Positions 1 through 8,555 of a DNA stretch of 64,000 bases are shown here, in pieces (the stretch's first letter is position 1; each line of letters opens with the position of its first letter). The DNA lies in the NCBI RefSeq assembly GCF_011046555.1, contig NZ_CP049246.1, positions 310,001 through 374,000 on the forward strand. Direction: 5' to 3'. Under the pieces are notes generated by a model, which was not told the origin of the DNA, ran no database searches, and saw only the letters and a list, made by a program, of their open reading frames with translations. The translations under genes were made by a program, and so were the position numbers. The DNA comes from Sphingobacterium lactis (lineage in GTDB: Bacteria > Bacteroidota > Bacteroidia > Sphingobacteriales > Sphingobacteriaceae).

Positions 1-1071
1 GTTCAGTACAAAATTTCCGTTCATGGAGACCGTCTGCATCAGCATATCCAGGATATCATCGGTGGTTTTGGTATATAATCCTGACCAGTCCTTCATATAC
101 CCCCAGCCATTCGGCGGAATGGTCATTACGGCATCCCAATCATTCCCGTCCAGCCAAGAAACATCCTTTGGCAACTTGCGCTCCCAACCCTGTTCGTAAT
201 CGCCCAGGATGTCACCATTGCTATCGAAGTGGCGCTTACCATGTTCGTCATTACGGAATCGCGAACCTATGATCAATCCCGGATGTTTCGCACGAAGTTC
301 CTTCTCCAAGTTGTAGGTAAATTCATACGATTTTATCCACGCCTGATCCCAGGTACCATCGAACCAGAATCCTTTGATGGTCGGGTATTTATCCAGCAAC
401 TCAAATAGTTGATTCTTGGTGTACTGCAGGAACTTATCATATTTTTTCTGCTCGGCTTCATTCTGTGGGGCCTTGTAGAAATAATCGGGGTTATTCCATT
501 CCAGAACGGAGAAGTACAGGTAAACATCTATCCCTTCAGCATTGTAAGCATCCACGACTTCCTTCACGATATCCTTTTTATAGGGCGCTTTGGTGATGTT
601 ATAGTCGGAATATTTGGTCGGCCACAAGGCAAATCCGTCATGGTGCTTTGTGGTGAAGATCATGTACTTCGCACCCATATCCTTGGCCTGTTTTGCCCAA
701 GCCTTCGGGTCGAAGGATTTCGGATTGAACTGCTTATAGAGGTTATCGTATATCGTTGTCCAATCTTTTGGTGCATTGGGTCCCTTCCAGGTGCGGATCC
801 ATTCGGATGCAGCGGCACCTTTGCGGGCGCTGACACCTTCCCATTCATTTCCCGGAATGGCATACAATCCCCAATGGATGAACTGACCCAATCCGTAATT
901 CCGGAAAGCTTCCATATCGGCATCCGTACGGTGCTTCGGCGTAATCGGACCATATTTCACGTCCACTCTTTCCGTTGGCTTCACCTTCGGACCCGTCCAT
1001 TGCCCGAAACTCTGTTGGCTCATCAGCAGGCAGGACATGCCCAACAACGCAATCTTTACTATATTTTTCAT
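1..1071 (-). CDS. Alpha-L-fucosidase, GH29 (3' end cut by window edge)
   Basis: Exported or periplasmic glycosidase that releases terminal L-fucose from glycans. The first 357 residues are visible and the reading frame runs off the left edge without a stop. A signal peptide covers residues 1-23 (ends SFGQ). GH29 hallmarks are the FIHWG strand near residue 65, the TTKHHDGF motif at 141-148 and GFWFDG, whose Asp238 fits the catalytic nucleophile. The start at 1071 is the ATG that gives a complete signal peptide. It lies 19 bp after the GH2 gene on the same strand, so the two are probably co-transcribed as part of a glycan-degradation operon continuing to the left. Family assignment is firm; the exact linkage specificity is not known. 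Confidence 0.93.
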   Translation of the reverse strand, partial: MKNIVKIALLGMSCLLMSQQSFGQWTGPKVKPTERVDVKYGPITPKHRTDADMEAFRNYGLGQFIHWGLYAIPGNEWEGVSARKGAAASEWIRTWKGPNAPKDWTTIYDNLYKQFNPKSFDPKAWAKQAKDMGAKYMIFTTKHHDGFALWPTKYSDYNITKAPYKKDIVKEVVDAYNAEGIDVYLYFSVLEWNNPDYFYKAPQNEAEQKKYDKFLQYTKNQLFELLDKYPTIKGFWFDGTWDQAWIKSYEFTYNLEKELRAKHPGLIIGSRFRNDEHGKRHFDSNGDILGDYEQGWERKLPKDVSWLDGNDWDAVMTIPPNGWGYMKDWSGLYTKTTDDILDMLMQTVSMNGNFVLN

Positions 1072-1090
1072 CGGTATATTTAAGCTTAAG

Positions 1091-3193
1091 TTAGTTTAAC
1101 GTCCATTTCATCTCATCCGAAAGGGTTTCATTTTCATGCTTTCCTTTGGCTTGGATGGTATTCTCTCCTTTTTGCAATTGCACATTCTCCACCACCCAGT
1201 GTCTTTTATTGACGCCTTGCTTGGCGGTATAGGATTTACCGTTCACGATCAGCTCCACGGCCGGCAGATTGGAGAATACCTGCACCTGTGTGTTGGCCAT
1301 GGTCCGTTGGTTATCCCGACGGTTGGCGATATAGAGCATAGGTTCTGGGTTCCAATTGGCTTTGTACCAATAGAAGGAGTCTTTCTTACGCTGGCGATCA
1401 AATGTGATCAAACCCTTCAGGTTGCGTGCATTCACACCACCGCGGTTCCATGCCGGAACGGCAAATTCGAACATATTCCAGACATAGGATGCCAGGATTA
1501 TCGGGTTCTGCTCGATAGCGGCCCATTGCTGGATATGCGTTTCTGTCTGGTAGTTCTCAGCAAAGGCCTTCCCGCTGATCACATTATCCGGTTCTTCCAC
1601 CTTTTCCTTGCCGATATCAATATTGCCATCCGCACCATATTCCGACAGCATCACTTTGTAATCCGGAAAATCCTGCTGTACCTTCTTTGCCCATGGAGCC
1701 AGGTCGCCGATTTTGCCGCCATACCAACCGAAGTAGTGGTTGATGCCCTGCACATCCGTGCTGAGGTTTTCCTGGCGATCGATGACATTGTACCCGGTAA
1801 CCGCAACGGTATAGCGATCTGGATCCAATGTCTTGGCGATATCATTCAGTTCCCGGGATAGAACCGGAACCTGCTCATCCGCAGTTTTGGAATAAACTTC
1901 GTTGTGTACCCCCCAGATATAGATGGATGGATGGTTGAAATTCTGTTTCACCAGTTCCGTCATCTGCTGTTTCGCATTGTCATTTTCATAATAGGATACG
2001 CGGTTTACGAATGGGATCTCTGCCCAAACCAGGAAGCCCATTGTATCCGCTAGGGCGTACATATCCTGTGATTGTTGGTAATGGGCCAAACGGATGGTCG
2101 TGGCGCCAATCTCTTTGATCAGCTCCATATCTTCCTTATGCTGAGCAAAAGATAGCGCGGAGCCATAGCCCCAGCGGTCCTGATGTCTCGTCACCCCGTA
2201 CATCGGGTATTTCTTATCGTTGAGATACACACCATCACCAGCTTTCAATTCCACTTTCCGCACACCTAAAGGTTGCTTCACGGCATCCAGCTCCTTCCCG
2301 TTCGACAGCACCTTGGCCGTTAGGGAATACAGGTACGGATCGCGAACACCATCCCACAGGTGCGGTGCCTTCATCTTGATCTGCTCATGAACATAGGTAA
2401 CCCCTTGCGGACTGATCTTTACCGGTTGCTTGGTGCTATGAACCAACTTTCCTGCTTGATCGTGGATCTCGACTAGGAGTTCAGCAGATTGCACATGTTT
2501 CTCTTTGGTTTCCAATTTGGCTTCCACCTGAATATCGGCCTGCTTGGCGGACACATTTTTCTGGCGGATGTAGATCCCGGCAGCAGCTTGGTCCGTCACG
2601 ACGAAACCGGTTTTATTGGTACTGATCAACTGCACCGGACGGTAGATTCCACCATACACCGGGAATAAAAACTGGTTGATCGGGATGATATCTTTTCTGG
2701 ATTTGTTATCCGTCACCACAGTAACGGTATTTTCTTTTTCGTAGTCAATGGAATTTGTGATCTCGAACACGAACATGGAGTAACCCCCTTTATGTTCCCC
2801 GATGTAATTTCCATTGATGTACAATTGTGCTACGGCACCTACGCCCTCAAAGCGTAGAAAAGTCCGACGATTTCGCTCTTCCGGGCTCACCTTGAACGTC
2901 TTTTGGTACACGGCTTTGCCCTCGAAGAAATTACGGTCCTGCTGCATATCATCTTTATTGTAGGTATGTGGCAGCGTGATATCTTCCCAGACCTCCAATT
3001 TCGTCCATTGATTCTGGCTCTCGAAATATTTCTGGCCATTTTCAAAATCCGTAAAGAAGGTGGAATTATTGGCCTTATAGAATTTCCAATCTGTATTGAA
3101 AGAACTCACCACTCGCGATTGCGCCAGGGCCGATCCACTGACTACCAACCCTAAAAGAAGGGAAGCAAAGAATTTATTGCACGTAATACTCAT
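1091..3193 (-). CDS. GH2 family glycosidase, beta-galactosidase-like
   Basis: A 700-residue secreted glycoside hydrolase. A signal peptide (ends SALAQ, residue 25) is followed by the GH2 sugar-binding jelly roll (about 30-195), an immunoglobulin-like domain (about 200-310) and a TIM barrel (about 315-600). The acid/base is Glu432 in the GVHNE motif and the nucleophile is Glu518 in LSEYG, so both catalytic residues are present. The protein is shorter than LacZ (about 1000 residues), typical of Bacteroidota GH2 enzymes acting on plant or host glycans. It is the first gene of the GH2-GH29 unit and has a LacI-type operator-like sequence about 56-70 bp upstream. Beta-galactosidase is the likeliest activity; beta-glucuronidase or beta-mannosidase activity cannot be excluded. 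Confidence 0.9.
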   Translation of the reverse strand: MSITCNKFFASLLLGLVVSGSALAQSRVVSSFNTDWKFYKANNSTFFTDFENGQKYFESQNQWTKLEVWEDITLPHTYNKDDMQQDRNFFEGKAVYQKTFKVSPEERNRRTFLRFEGVGAVAQLYINGNYIGEHKGGYSMFVFEITNSIDYEKENTVTVVTDNKSRKDIIPINQFLFPVYGGIYRPVQLISTNKTGFVVTDQAAAGIYIRQKNVSAKQADIQVEAKLETKEKHVQSAELLVEIHDQAGKLVHSTKQPVKISPQGVTYVHEQIKMKAPHLWDGVRDPYLYSLTAKVLSNGKELDAVKQPLGVRKVELKAGDGVYLNDKKYPMYGVTRHQDRWGYGSALSFAQHKEDMELIKEIGATTIRLAHYQQSQDMYALADTMGFLVWAEIPFVNRVSYYENDNAKQQMTELVKQNFNHPSIYIWGVHNEVYSKTADEQVPVLSRELNDIAKTLDPDRYTVAVTGYNVIDRQENLSTDVQGINHYFGWYGGKIGDLAPWAKKVQQDFPDYKVMLSEYGADGNIDIGKEKVEEPDNVISGKAFAENYQTETHIQQWAAIEQNPIILASYVWNMFEFAVPAWNRGGVNARNLKGLITFDRQRKKDSFYWYKANWNPEPMLYIANRRDNQRTMANTQVQVFSNLPAVELIVNGKSYTAKQGVNKRHWVVENVQLQKGENTIQAKGKHENETLSDEMKWTLN

Positions 3194-3248
3194 TGTTAGG
3201 TATATATTGAAACATCCAAGATACTCAATAATACGCTAAGGTGCTTTT

Positions 3249-3263
3249 CACAAACGATTGCGC
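3249..3263. promoter_or_regulatory. LacI-type operator-like site upstream of the GH2 gene
   Basis: The sequence CACAAACGATTGCGC contains the AAnCGnTT core usual for LacI-family operators. Thirteen bases (CACAAACGATTGC) are identical to a site at 33402-33414 ahead of the SusCD pair. It lies 56-70 bp before the GH2 start codon. Binding by a LacI regulator is inferred. Confidence 0.5.
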
Positions 3264-3434
3264 AAGTCACGAAATGGTTTTCGTAATAAAGGCATTGCAA
3301 TGGAAATATCCGTTTTCAGGTATTTATACCGGCTCAGGAACACCATATCTTTGTACTATGCGAGCAATCCGACATTCGGCTTCACGAGCAGCGCGCATCC
3401 CAAGAATTATCTTTTATACGACTATACTACCATT

Positions 3435-3458
3435 AAAAAAGCTCCTATGGGGCTTTTT
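3435..3458 (-). terminator. Terminator overlapping the miaA stop codon
   Basis: Inverted repeat AAAAAGCTCC-TAT-GGGGCTTTTT. On the minus strand it ends in a run of T, and the miaA stop codon (3445-3447) lies in and beside the loop, so the hairpin uses the last codons of the gene. The stem has one imperfect pair. Confidence 0.6.
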
Positions 3459-4374
3459 CTCTTTCTTGAGCGATATGCTCTATGATTTCATCAAATTGCT
3501 GTGGCAGAAACCAGGTAGTTTCTCCATATTTCTTGAACCAGGTGATCTGTCTTTTAGCATAGCGCCTGGAGTTTTGCTTAATCAAGTCAATGGCCTCCAC
3601 CCAAGACAGCTTTCCCTCAAAATAATCGAATAACTCCGCATAACCCACGGTTAAAAGAGCTGGTTTATTCCGGAATTCAATCAGGGATTGCACCTCGCCC
3701 ATCAAGCCCTCCTCCAGCATGTGGTCCACCCGGTTGTTGATTCGCTCATACAGATCCGCACGATCCATATTCAGGCCTACCGTAATGATGCGGAAAGGTC
3801 TTTTGGGGGATTGGTTCTTTAGGAAAAGGGACATCGGTTTGCCGGAAGCCTCAAAGACTTCAATGGCGCGAACGACCCGTTGCGGGTTATCAATATCGGC
3901 TTTCGCGTAGTATTCGGGGTCGATTTCCTGCAGATAGGCCTGCAGTGATTTGAGTCCTTCCATGCGCAAGCGATGGTTTAAGGCTTCACGCATCTCTTCG
4001 GGTGCTTTGGGCAGGTCATCCAGGCCTTCGCATAGCGCCCGCACAAAAAGTCCGGATCCGCCAACCCCAATAACCGTGTCGTGTTCTTTAAACAGGTCCG
4101 CCAACAGCACCAATGCATCACGTTCAAAATCGCCCGCGGAATAGTCCTCCCGGATGGAATGGGAATCGATAAAATAATGGGGCGCCTGTGCCAGTTCCTC
4201 CGCATCCGGTTTTGCCGTGCCGATGCTCATCTCCCGATAAAATTGTCGGGAATCCGCAGATATAATGGCAGTATTGAAATGATTGGCCAAACGGATTGCC
4301 ATGGCGGTTTTCCCAACGGCTGTTGGCCCCACCACCATAATTAACGTCTTCTGTTTTTCCAAACCCTTAGTCAT
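3445..4374 (-). CDS. miaA: tRNA dimethylallyltransferase
   Basis: Transfers a dimethylallyl group from DMAPP to N6 of A37 in tRNAs that read UNN codons. The P-loop GPTAVGKT lies near the N-terminus, followed by the DSRQFYREM segment and GGSGLFVRAL, all characteristic of MiaA. The ATG at 4374 is chosen because an in-frame ATG at 4407 lies inside the terminator hairpin of the upstream gene (4388-4422). The product is 309 residues, the usual family length. It is an isolated minus-strand gene whose own terminator overlaps its end. Confidence 0.96.
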   Translation of the reverse strand: MTKGLEKQKTLIMVVGPTAVGKTAMAIRLANHFNTAIISADSRQFYREMSIGTAKPDAEELAQAPHYFIDSHSIREDYSAGDFERDALVLLADLFKEHDTVIGVGGSGLFVRALCEGLDDLPKAPEEMREALNHRLRMEGLKSLQAYLQEIDPEYYAKADIDNPQRVVRAIEVFEASGKPMSLFLKNQSPKRPFRIITVGLNMDRADLYERINNRVDHMLEEGLMGEVQSLIEFRNKPALLTVGYAELFDYFEGKLSWVEAIDLIKQNSRRYAKRQITWFKKYGETTWFLPQQFDEIIEHIAQEREKAP

Positions 4375-4387
4375 GTCACAAATTGAC

Positions 4388-4422
4388 AAAAAATAGATGA
4401 AAGGCAAAGCCTATCATCTATT
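4388..4422 (-). terminator. Rho-independent terminator after the pRiA4b-ORF3-like gene
   Basis: Stem AATAGATGA/TCATCTATT, one A-A mismatch, then AGGC/GCCT closing an AAA loop, with a run of six T on the minus strand (4388-4393). It separates the gene ending at 4453 from miaA. Confidence 0.8.
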
Positions 4423-4452
4423 CTTTTCATATCGTGTACTATTAATAATCTA

Positions 4453-5031
4453 CTAATAATCCTCTTCTTTGGATCCACTGGATTCCCCTTCGGACTCTCC
4501 ACCCTCTTCGTCATCGAACATATCGAAGTCATCTTCCTCATCCACGCCGTACTGTTCTGCATCTTCATCTACAAAATCCTCATCATCATCCTCCTCACCC
4601 GTCACCGGGAAATTGGCAGCAGAAAGGACCCTCGGAGCCTCCCCGACTTTCTTGAAGATCGACGGGTATTCTTTGCCATCTTCCTCTTTCAAGATCTTGA
4701 TCAATTCCACATGCAGGTCATAGGGACGATCAAAGTTGTAAACGTAATAGAATTTCTGATGTGGATCATCAATAAACTTGCTCAGTCGGATATCTTCCAT
4801 GCCCAACACACCCGCAGCTTTCTTTCTTTCATTGGGCAGGTAGGCGATTTCCGTACCTTTTTTCCACTGATCATTGCTCACATAAAAAGAAGATGATTTC
4901 TCTACATCATAACCTGTTGATTTTTGAATACTTGCATGCAAGTCCATGAAAGTACTCTTTGAAGGCATATCAATCTCACGGTAAACATCCTCATAATCTT
5001 CAAACGATATTCTAAATCTATAAATCGCCAT
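4453..5031 (-). CDS. pRiA4b ORF-3-like protein with long acidic tail
   Basis: A 192-residue cytoplasmic protein. Residues 1-135 resemble the plasmid pRiA4b ORF-3 / IS1096 passenger TnpR-like family: an N-terminal YRFRISFEDYEDVYREI strand, followed by repeated aromatic segments including YVYNFDRPYDLHVEL. Residues after about 144 form a low-complexity Asp/Glu tail with almost no basic residues, ending KEEDY. The family name comes from mobile elements, but no transposase or terminal repeat is nearby and Bacteroidota carry it as an ordinary chromosomal gene. Function is unknown. It forms a single-gene unit with its own terminator at 4388-4422. Confidence 0.75.
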   Translation of the reverse strand: MAIYRFRISFEDYEDVYREIDMPSKSTFMDLHASIQKSTGYDVEKSSSFYVSNDQWKKGTEIAYLPNERKKAAGVLGMEDIRLSKFIDDPHQKFYYVYNFDRPYDLHVELIKILKEEDGKEYPSIFKKVGEAPRVLSAANFPVTGEEDDDEDFVDEDAEQYGVDEEDDFDMFDDEEGGESEGESSGSKEEDY

Positions 5032-5092
5032 GGTATCTATTTAATTTAAAAAGCCCTTAATAGGCATTAAAGTTACATATTTTTTAAAAAAA

Positions 5093-6505
5093 TCAATTGC
5101 CATTTACGGGGTTCAGGCCTAAGTTTTTTCCTTTTTCCAGCATAAAGCGCATGGCCTCCTCTCGGGAGTTTGGAATATCACCTTCCAGAATAGCTTCACG
5201 GATGGCGTTCTTGATCATGCCGACGTGCCTGCTCGGTCCGATGCCGAAAGCCTGCATAATGTCCTCACCATCGATGGGTGGCTGCCAATTGCGCAGGTGA
5301 TCCCGCTCTTCCACATCCTTCAGCTTTTGCTTCACCAGCTCAAAGTTCTCGCGGTATTTTTTCTTCTTGTAATCGTTCTTGGTTGTTACGTCCGCATGGC
5401 ACAGCATCATCAGGGCATCGATATCATCACCGGCCTCAAAGAGCAGGCGCCGCACCGCTGAATCGGTCACGATATCCTTGACCAGCACAATAGGGCGTAA
5501 GTGCAGCATCACGAGCTTCTGCACAAACTTCATCTTTTCGTTGAGTGGCAGCTTCAGGTCCGCAAACAGCTTGGGAACCATCTTTGCTCCTCGGTCCTCA
5601 TGTCCGTGGAAGGTCCAGCCCACTTTTTTATCAAAGCGCTTGGTTGCTGGCTTGGCGATATCGTGCATAATGGCGGCCCACCGTAACCACAGGTCATCGG
5701 ACATCTCCGCTACATTATCCAGTACCTCCAGGGTATGGTACAAATTATCTTTATGCCCCTTCCCTTCGATCACCTCGACCCCATGCAGTTGGTGCATGGC
5801 CGGGAAGATACGCTCCAACAGACCGGTATCAAACAGGTATTTGAAGCCGATGGATGGTTTTTCGGCTAGGATAATCTTATTGAGTTCGTCGATAACCCGC
5901 TCGCGGGAAATAATCTTGATCCGATCGGCATGGCTTGAGATGGCATCCAATGCCAAGGAATCGATCCGGAAGTTGAGCTGTGTGGCAAAACGGATTGCGC
6001 GCATCATCCGCAGGGGATCATCGGAAAAGGTAATGCCCGGTTCCAAAGGGGTCCGGATAACGCGGTTCTCCAGATCCTCCACACCGTGGAATGGATCAAC
6101 AAGTGCACCGTAATCGGCATCGTTCAGGGAATACGCCATGGCATTGATGGTGAAATCACGCCGATTCTGGTCGTCTTCCAGGGTTCCATCTTCCACAATG
6201 GGTTTTCTGGAATCCTGACGATAAGATTCCTTGCGGGCGCCCACAAACTCGATCTGCAGACCATCGTATTGCAGCATAGCCGTACCAAAGGACTTGAAGA
6301 CAGTCACCTTGGCCTGTAGGATCTCGCCGAGTTTATTCGCAAAATCAATCCCACTACCCAATACCACGATATCAATATCGTTCTTGAAAGGACGGCCCAT
6401 AATATGATCGCGGACAAAACCACCGATCACATAGCAAGAAACACCCTCTTGTTTCGTTAAATCTTTGATTATAGGGAATATGGGATGACTTAAATTTTCA
6501 CTCAT
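5093..6505 (-). CDS. cca: CCA-adding / polyA-polymerase family nucleotidyltransferase with HD domain
   Basis: Adds or repairs the 3' CCA end of tRNA. The class II nucleotidyltransferase signature GGFVRD is at residues 28-33 and the metal-binding DID at 43-45. The RNA-binding neck follows, and an HD phosphohydrolase domain with [11 protein letters not shown] lies in the C-terminal half. The ATG at 6505 (470 residues) is chosen over an in-frame TTG at 6520, because that TTG falls inside a good -7 promoter box (6518-6525). The HD domain suggests the E. coli-like enzyme that also has phosphatase activity. Whether it is a full CCA enzyme or only the A-adding form cannot be read from the sequence. 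Confidence 0.93.
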   Translation of the reverse strand: MSENLSHPIFPIIKDLTKQEGVSCYVIGGFVRDHIMGRPFKNDIDIVVLGSGIDFANKLGEILQAKVTVFKSFGTAMLQYDGLQIEFVGARKESYRQDSRKPIVEDGTLEDDQNRRDFTINAMAYSLNDADYGALVDPFHGVEDLENRVIRTPLEPGITFSDDPLRMMRAIRFATQLNFRIDSLALDAISSHADRIKIISRERVIDELNKIILAEKPSIGFKYLFDTGLLERIFPAMHQLHGVEVIEGKGHKDNLYHTLEVLDNVAEMSDDLWLRWAAIMHDIAKPATKRFDKKVGWTFHGHEDRGAKMVPKLFADLKLPLNEKMKFVQKLVMLHLRPIVLVKDIVTDSAVRRLLFEAGDDIDALMMLCHADVTTKNDYKKKKYRENFELVKQKLKDVEERDHLRNWQPPIDGEDIMQAFGIGPSRHVGMIKNAIREAILEGDIPNSREEAMRFMLEKGKNLGLNPVNGN

Positions 6506-6517
6506 AGCAACAAAGTG

Positions 6518-6525
6518 CAAAAGTA
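6518..6525 (-). promoter_or_regulatory. -7 box (TACTTTTG) for cca
   Basis: Exact match to the Bacteroidota TAnnTTTG box on the minus strand, ending 12 bp before the start codon. The transcript would have a leader of only a few bases. No -33 TTG at the ideal spacing was seen. Confidence 0.55.
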
Positions 6526-6580
6526 ATGAAATTTATAGACAACAGCGGTCGCAGGACCAAGTAAAAATCAAGGGAATGTC

Positions 6581-7636
6581 CTAATCTCTATCTTTTGACA
6601 AACGTCGGAAGGATAAAGGATTCTCCGTTAAGATCTCTTGTTCGCGTCGTCTGCGTACAATATGTTCGGCTTCAAAGATGGCTTCCAAGAAAGAGGTATG
6701 CGATGCAAGGTTCTTACCTGCAATATCATAGCCTGTTCCATGGTCCGGTGAGGTGCGCACGACCGGCAAGCCTGCCGTAAAGTTGATGCCCGTCCGGGAA
6801 GCGATATGCTTGAACGGAATCAACCCCTGATCATGGTACATCGCCAGAACAGCGTCAAATTTTGTATAGGTATCTCCGGCAAAAAAACCATCTGCTGGAT
6901 ACGGTCCAAAACAGAAGATGCCTTCCTTATTTGCTTTTTCCACCGCTGGGCGGATAATATCCTTATCCTCGGTACCGATCAGGCCATCATCTCCCGCATG
7001 TGGGTTCAATCCCAATACGGCGATTTTGGGTTTCTGGATCCAGAAATCCTTCTTCAGGCTATCGTTCATCATGCGCAACTTCTGCAGGATGCTCTCCTCG
7101 CTGATGGCTGCAGCAACGTCCTTCACGGGAATATGACCGGTCACTACGCCGACGCGCAGATCTTCGCTCACCATGAACATCAGCACATCTTTCGCACCGA
7201 AGGCATCTTGGAGATATTCGGTGTGCCCAGGAAACTGGAAACCTTCCTGTTGGATATTGTGCTTATTGATGGGTGCCGTAACAAGCGCATCTATCAATCC
7301 GGCTTTCAGGTCCTCCGTTGCGCGTTGAAGGGAGATAAAAGCATATTTACCACCAATCTCATTCTCTTCACCCAGAGAGATCTTGACATCTTCCTGCCAA
7401 CAGTTGATCATGTTGGGACGCTTTGGATTCGCTTGGTCGGCAGAATTGATCACATTAAAGCTGAAATCATTCACGCCAACTGCTTTCCGATGAAATGAAG
7501 CTACTTTGGTATTCCCGTAGACAATCGGTGTAAAAAAATCCATCACGCGGTTGTCCATCAAAGACTTGATGATCACCTCTAAGCCAATTCCGTTAATATC
7601 ACCTATTGAAATACCTATTTTTAATTTTTCACTCAT
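6581..7636 (-). CDS. pdxA: 4-hydroxythreonine-4-phosphate dehydrogenase
   Basis: NAD-dependent oxidation of 4-phosphohydroxy-threonine in the DXP-dependent route to pyridoxal phosphate. The ISIGDINGIGLEVI start, the metal-binding histidine in FPGHTEYL, YHDQGLIPFKH and the SPDHGTGYDIAGK signature are all present. Length is 351 residues from the ATG at 7636. An in-frame start at 7684 would add a hydrophobic 16-residue extension that the family lacks and would begin upstream of the -7 box. It is divergent from rsmA, with which it shares a promoter region of about 140 bp. Confidence 0.95.
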   Translation of the reverse strand: MSEKLKIGISIGDINGIGLEVIIKSLMDNRVMDFFTPIVYGNTKVASFHRKAVGVNDFSFNVINSADQANPKRPNMINCWQEDVKISLGEENEIGGKYAFISLQRATEDLKAGLIDALVTAPINKHNIQQEGFQFPGHTEYLQDAFGAKDVLMFMVSEDLRVGVVTGHIPVKDVAAAISEESILQKLRMMNDSLKKDFWIQKPKIAVLGLNPHAGDDGLIGTEDKDIIRPAVEKANKEGIFCFGPYPADGFFAGDTYTKFDAVLAMYHDQGLIPFKHIASRTGINFTAGLPVVRTSPDHGTGYDIAGKNLASHTSFLEAIFEAEHIVRRRREQEILTENPLSFRRLSKDRD

Positions 7637-7658
7637 CGTATCCTGATTTATAGATATC

Positions 7659-7666
7659 CAAAAATA
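7659..7666 (-). promoter_or_regulatory. -7 box (TATTTTTG) for pdxA
   Basis: Exact TAnnTTTG match on the minus strand, 22 bp before the pdxA ATG. It supports the start at 7636 rather than 7684. Confidence 0.55.
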
Positions 7667-7750
7667 GCAAAAAAACATAAACATTCAGGCGCAATTGGGA
7701 TTTAGGTCGTATATCCGGATTTTCTTGAGCCCTATACCTGGCAAAAAATG

Positions 7751-7758
7751 TATCTTTG
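7751..7758 (+). promoter_or_regulatory. -7 box (TATCTTTG) for rsmA
   Basis: Exact TAnnTTTG match 15 bp before the rsmA ATG at 7774, with a TTG at 7725-7727 as a loosely spaced (23 nt) -33 element. It excludes the in-frame TTG at 7756 as a start codon. Confidence 0.6.
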
Positions 7759-7773
7759 TGGCAAATACTTCCT

Positions 7774-8553
7774 ATGGGTTCAGTACGCGCAAAGAAACAT
7801 TTAGGCCAGCACTTCTTGAACGATAAGCTTGCGGCACAGAAAATCGTAGATGCTTTAACGCCATCCCTTGGCTTTAAGCAGGTTTTGGAGGTGGGCCCCG
7901 GTATGGGCGTACTTTCGGATTTCCTCTTGCAGCATGAAGAGTACGAGACCTTCCTGATCGATGTCGATGATGAATCCATCGAGTTTTTGGCCGATAAGTA
8001 CCCCCAACTAGGCGAACGCTTGATCCATGGCGATTTCTTGGAACTGGACTTCGGTAATTATTTCGAGGACAAGATGGCGGTCATCGGGAATTTCCCGTAC
8101 AACATCTCTTCGCAGATTCTATTCAAGGTCCTGGAGGAAAGGAACCGCGTGGTGGAAATGGTTGGGATGTTCCAAAAGGAGGTTGCCGAGCGTTGCGTGG
8201 CGAAACCGGGCAATAAGGAATACGGTATCCTGAGTGTTTTCCTGCAGGCCTATTACGATGTGACCTACCTATTCACGGTGAAAGCCGGAGCGTTCAACCC
8301 GCCACCAAAGGTGCTATCTGGAGTCATGCGCATGGTCCGGAACAACCGGGAAACCTTGGACTGTGATGAGAAGTTATTCTGGCGCGTGGTGAAAGCATCC
8401 TTTAACCAGCGACGTAAAACCCTGCGCAATTCCCTTTCCGCGGTGATTCCAAAGGATAGGATGAGCGATAACCCCTTATATGACCTGCGGGCGGAACGAC
8501 TGAGCGTTCAGGATTTTGAAGTACTCACCAACGAAATAGCAAGCAAACTTTAA
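7774..8553 (+). CDS. rsmA: 16S rRNA (A1518/A1519-N6) dimethyltransferase
   Basis: KsgA-type enzyme that dimethylates two adjacent adenines near the 3' end of 16S rRNA during small-subunit assembly. It shows the KKHLGQHFLND start, the SAM-binding LEVGPGMGVLSD, the catalytic NFPYNISS motif and the C-terminal FNQRRKTLRNSL segment. Length is 259 residues from the ATG at 7774. The gene is followed after 2 bp by the FAD monooxygenase and then a dehydrogenase, so it heads a three-gene unit although the products are unrelated. Confidence 0.97.
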   Translation: MGSVRAKKHLGQHFLNDKLAAQKIVDALTPSLGFKQVLEVGPGMGVLSDFLLQHEEYETFLIDVDDESIEFLADKYPQLGERLIHGDFLELDFGNYFEDKMAVIGNFPYNISSQILFKVLEERNRVVEMVGMFQKEVAERCVAKPGNKEYGILSVFLQAYYDVTYLFTVKAGAFNPPPKVLSGVMRMVRNNRETLDCDEKLFWRVVKASFNQRRKTLRNSLSAVIPKDRMSDNPLYDLRAERLSVQDFEVLTNEIASKL

Positions 8554-8555
8554 CG

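Noticed and set aside
409-1083. Long plus-strand reading frame opposite the fucosidase gene
   Set aside because: Antisense shadow; the minus-strand frame encodes a complete GH29 sequence with all motifs, whereas this frame has no family features.
3241-3633. Plus-strand frame of 130 codons over the miaA end and operator
   Set aside because: It overlaps miaA antisense and the intergenic control region, has no motif and no promoter.
4453-5031. Remnant of a mobile element (pRiA4b ORF-3 / IS1096 passenger)
   Set aside because: No transposase, terminal inverted repeats or target duplication nearby; the gene has its own terminator like a normal chromosomal gene.
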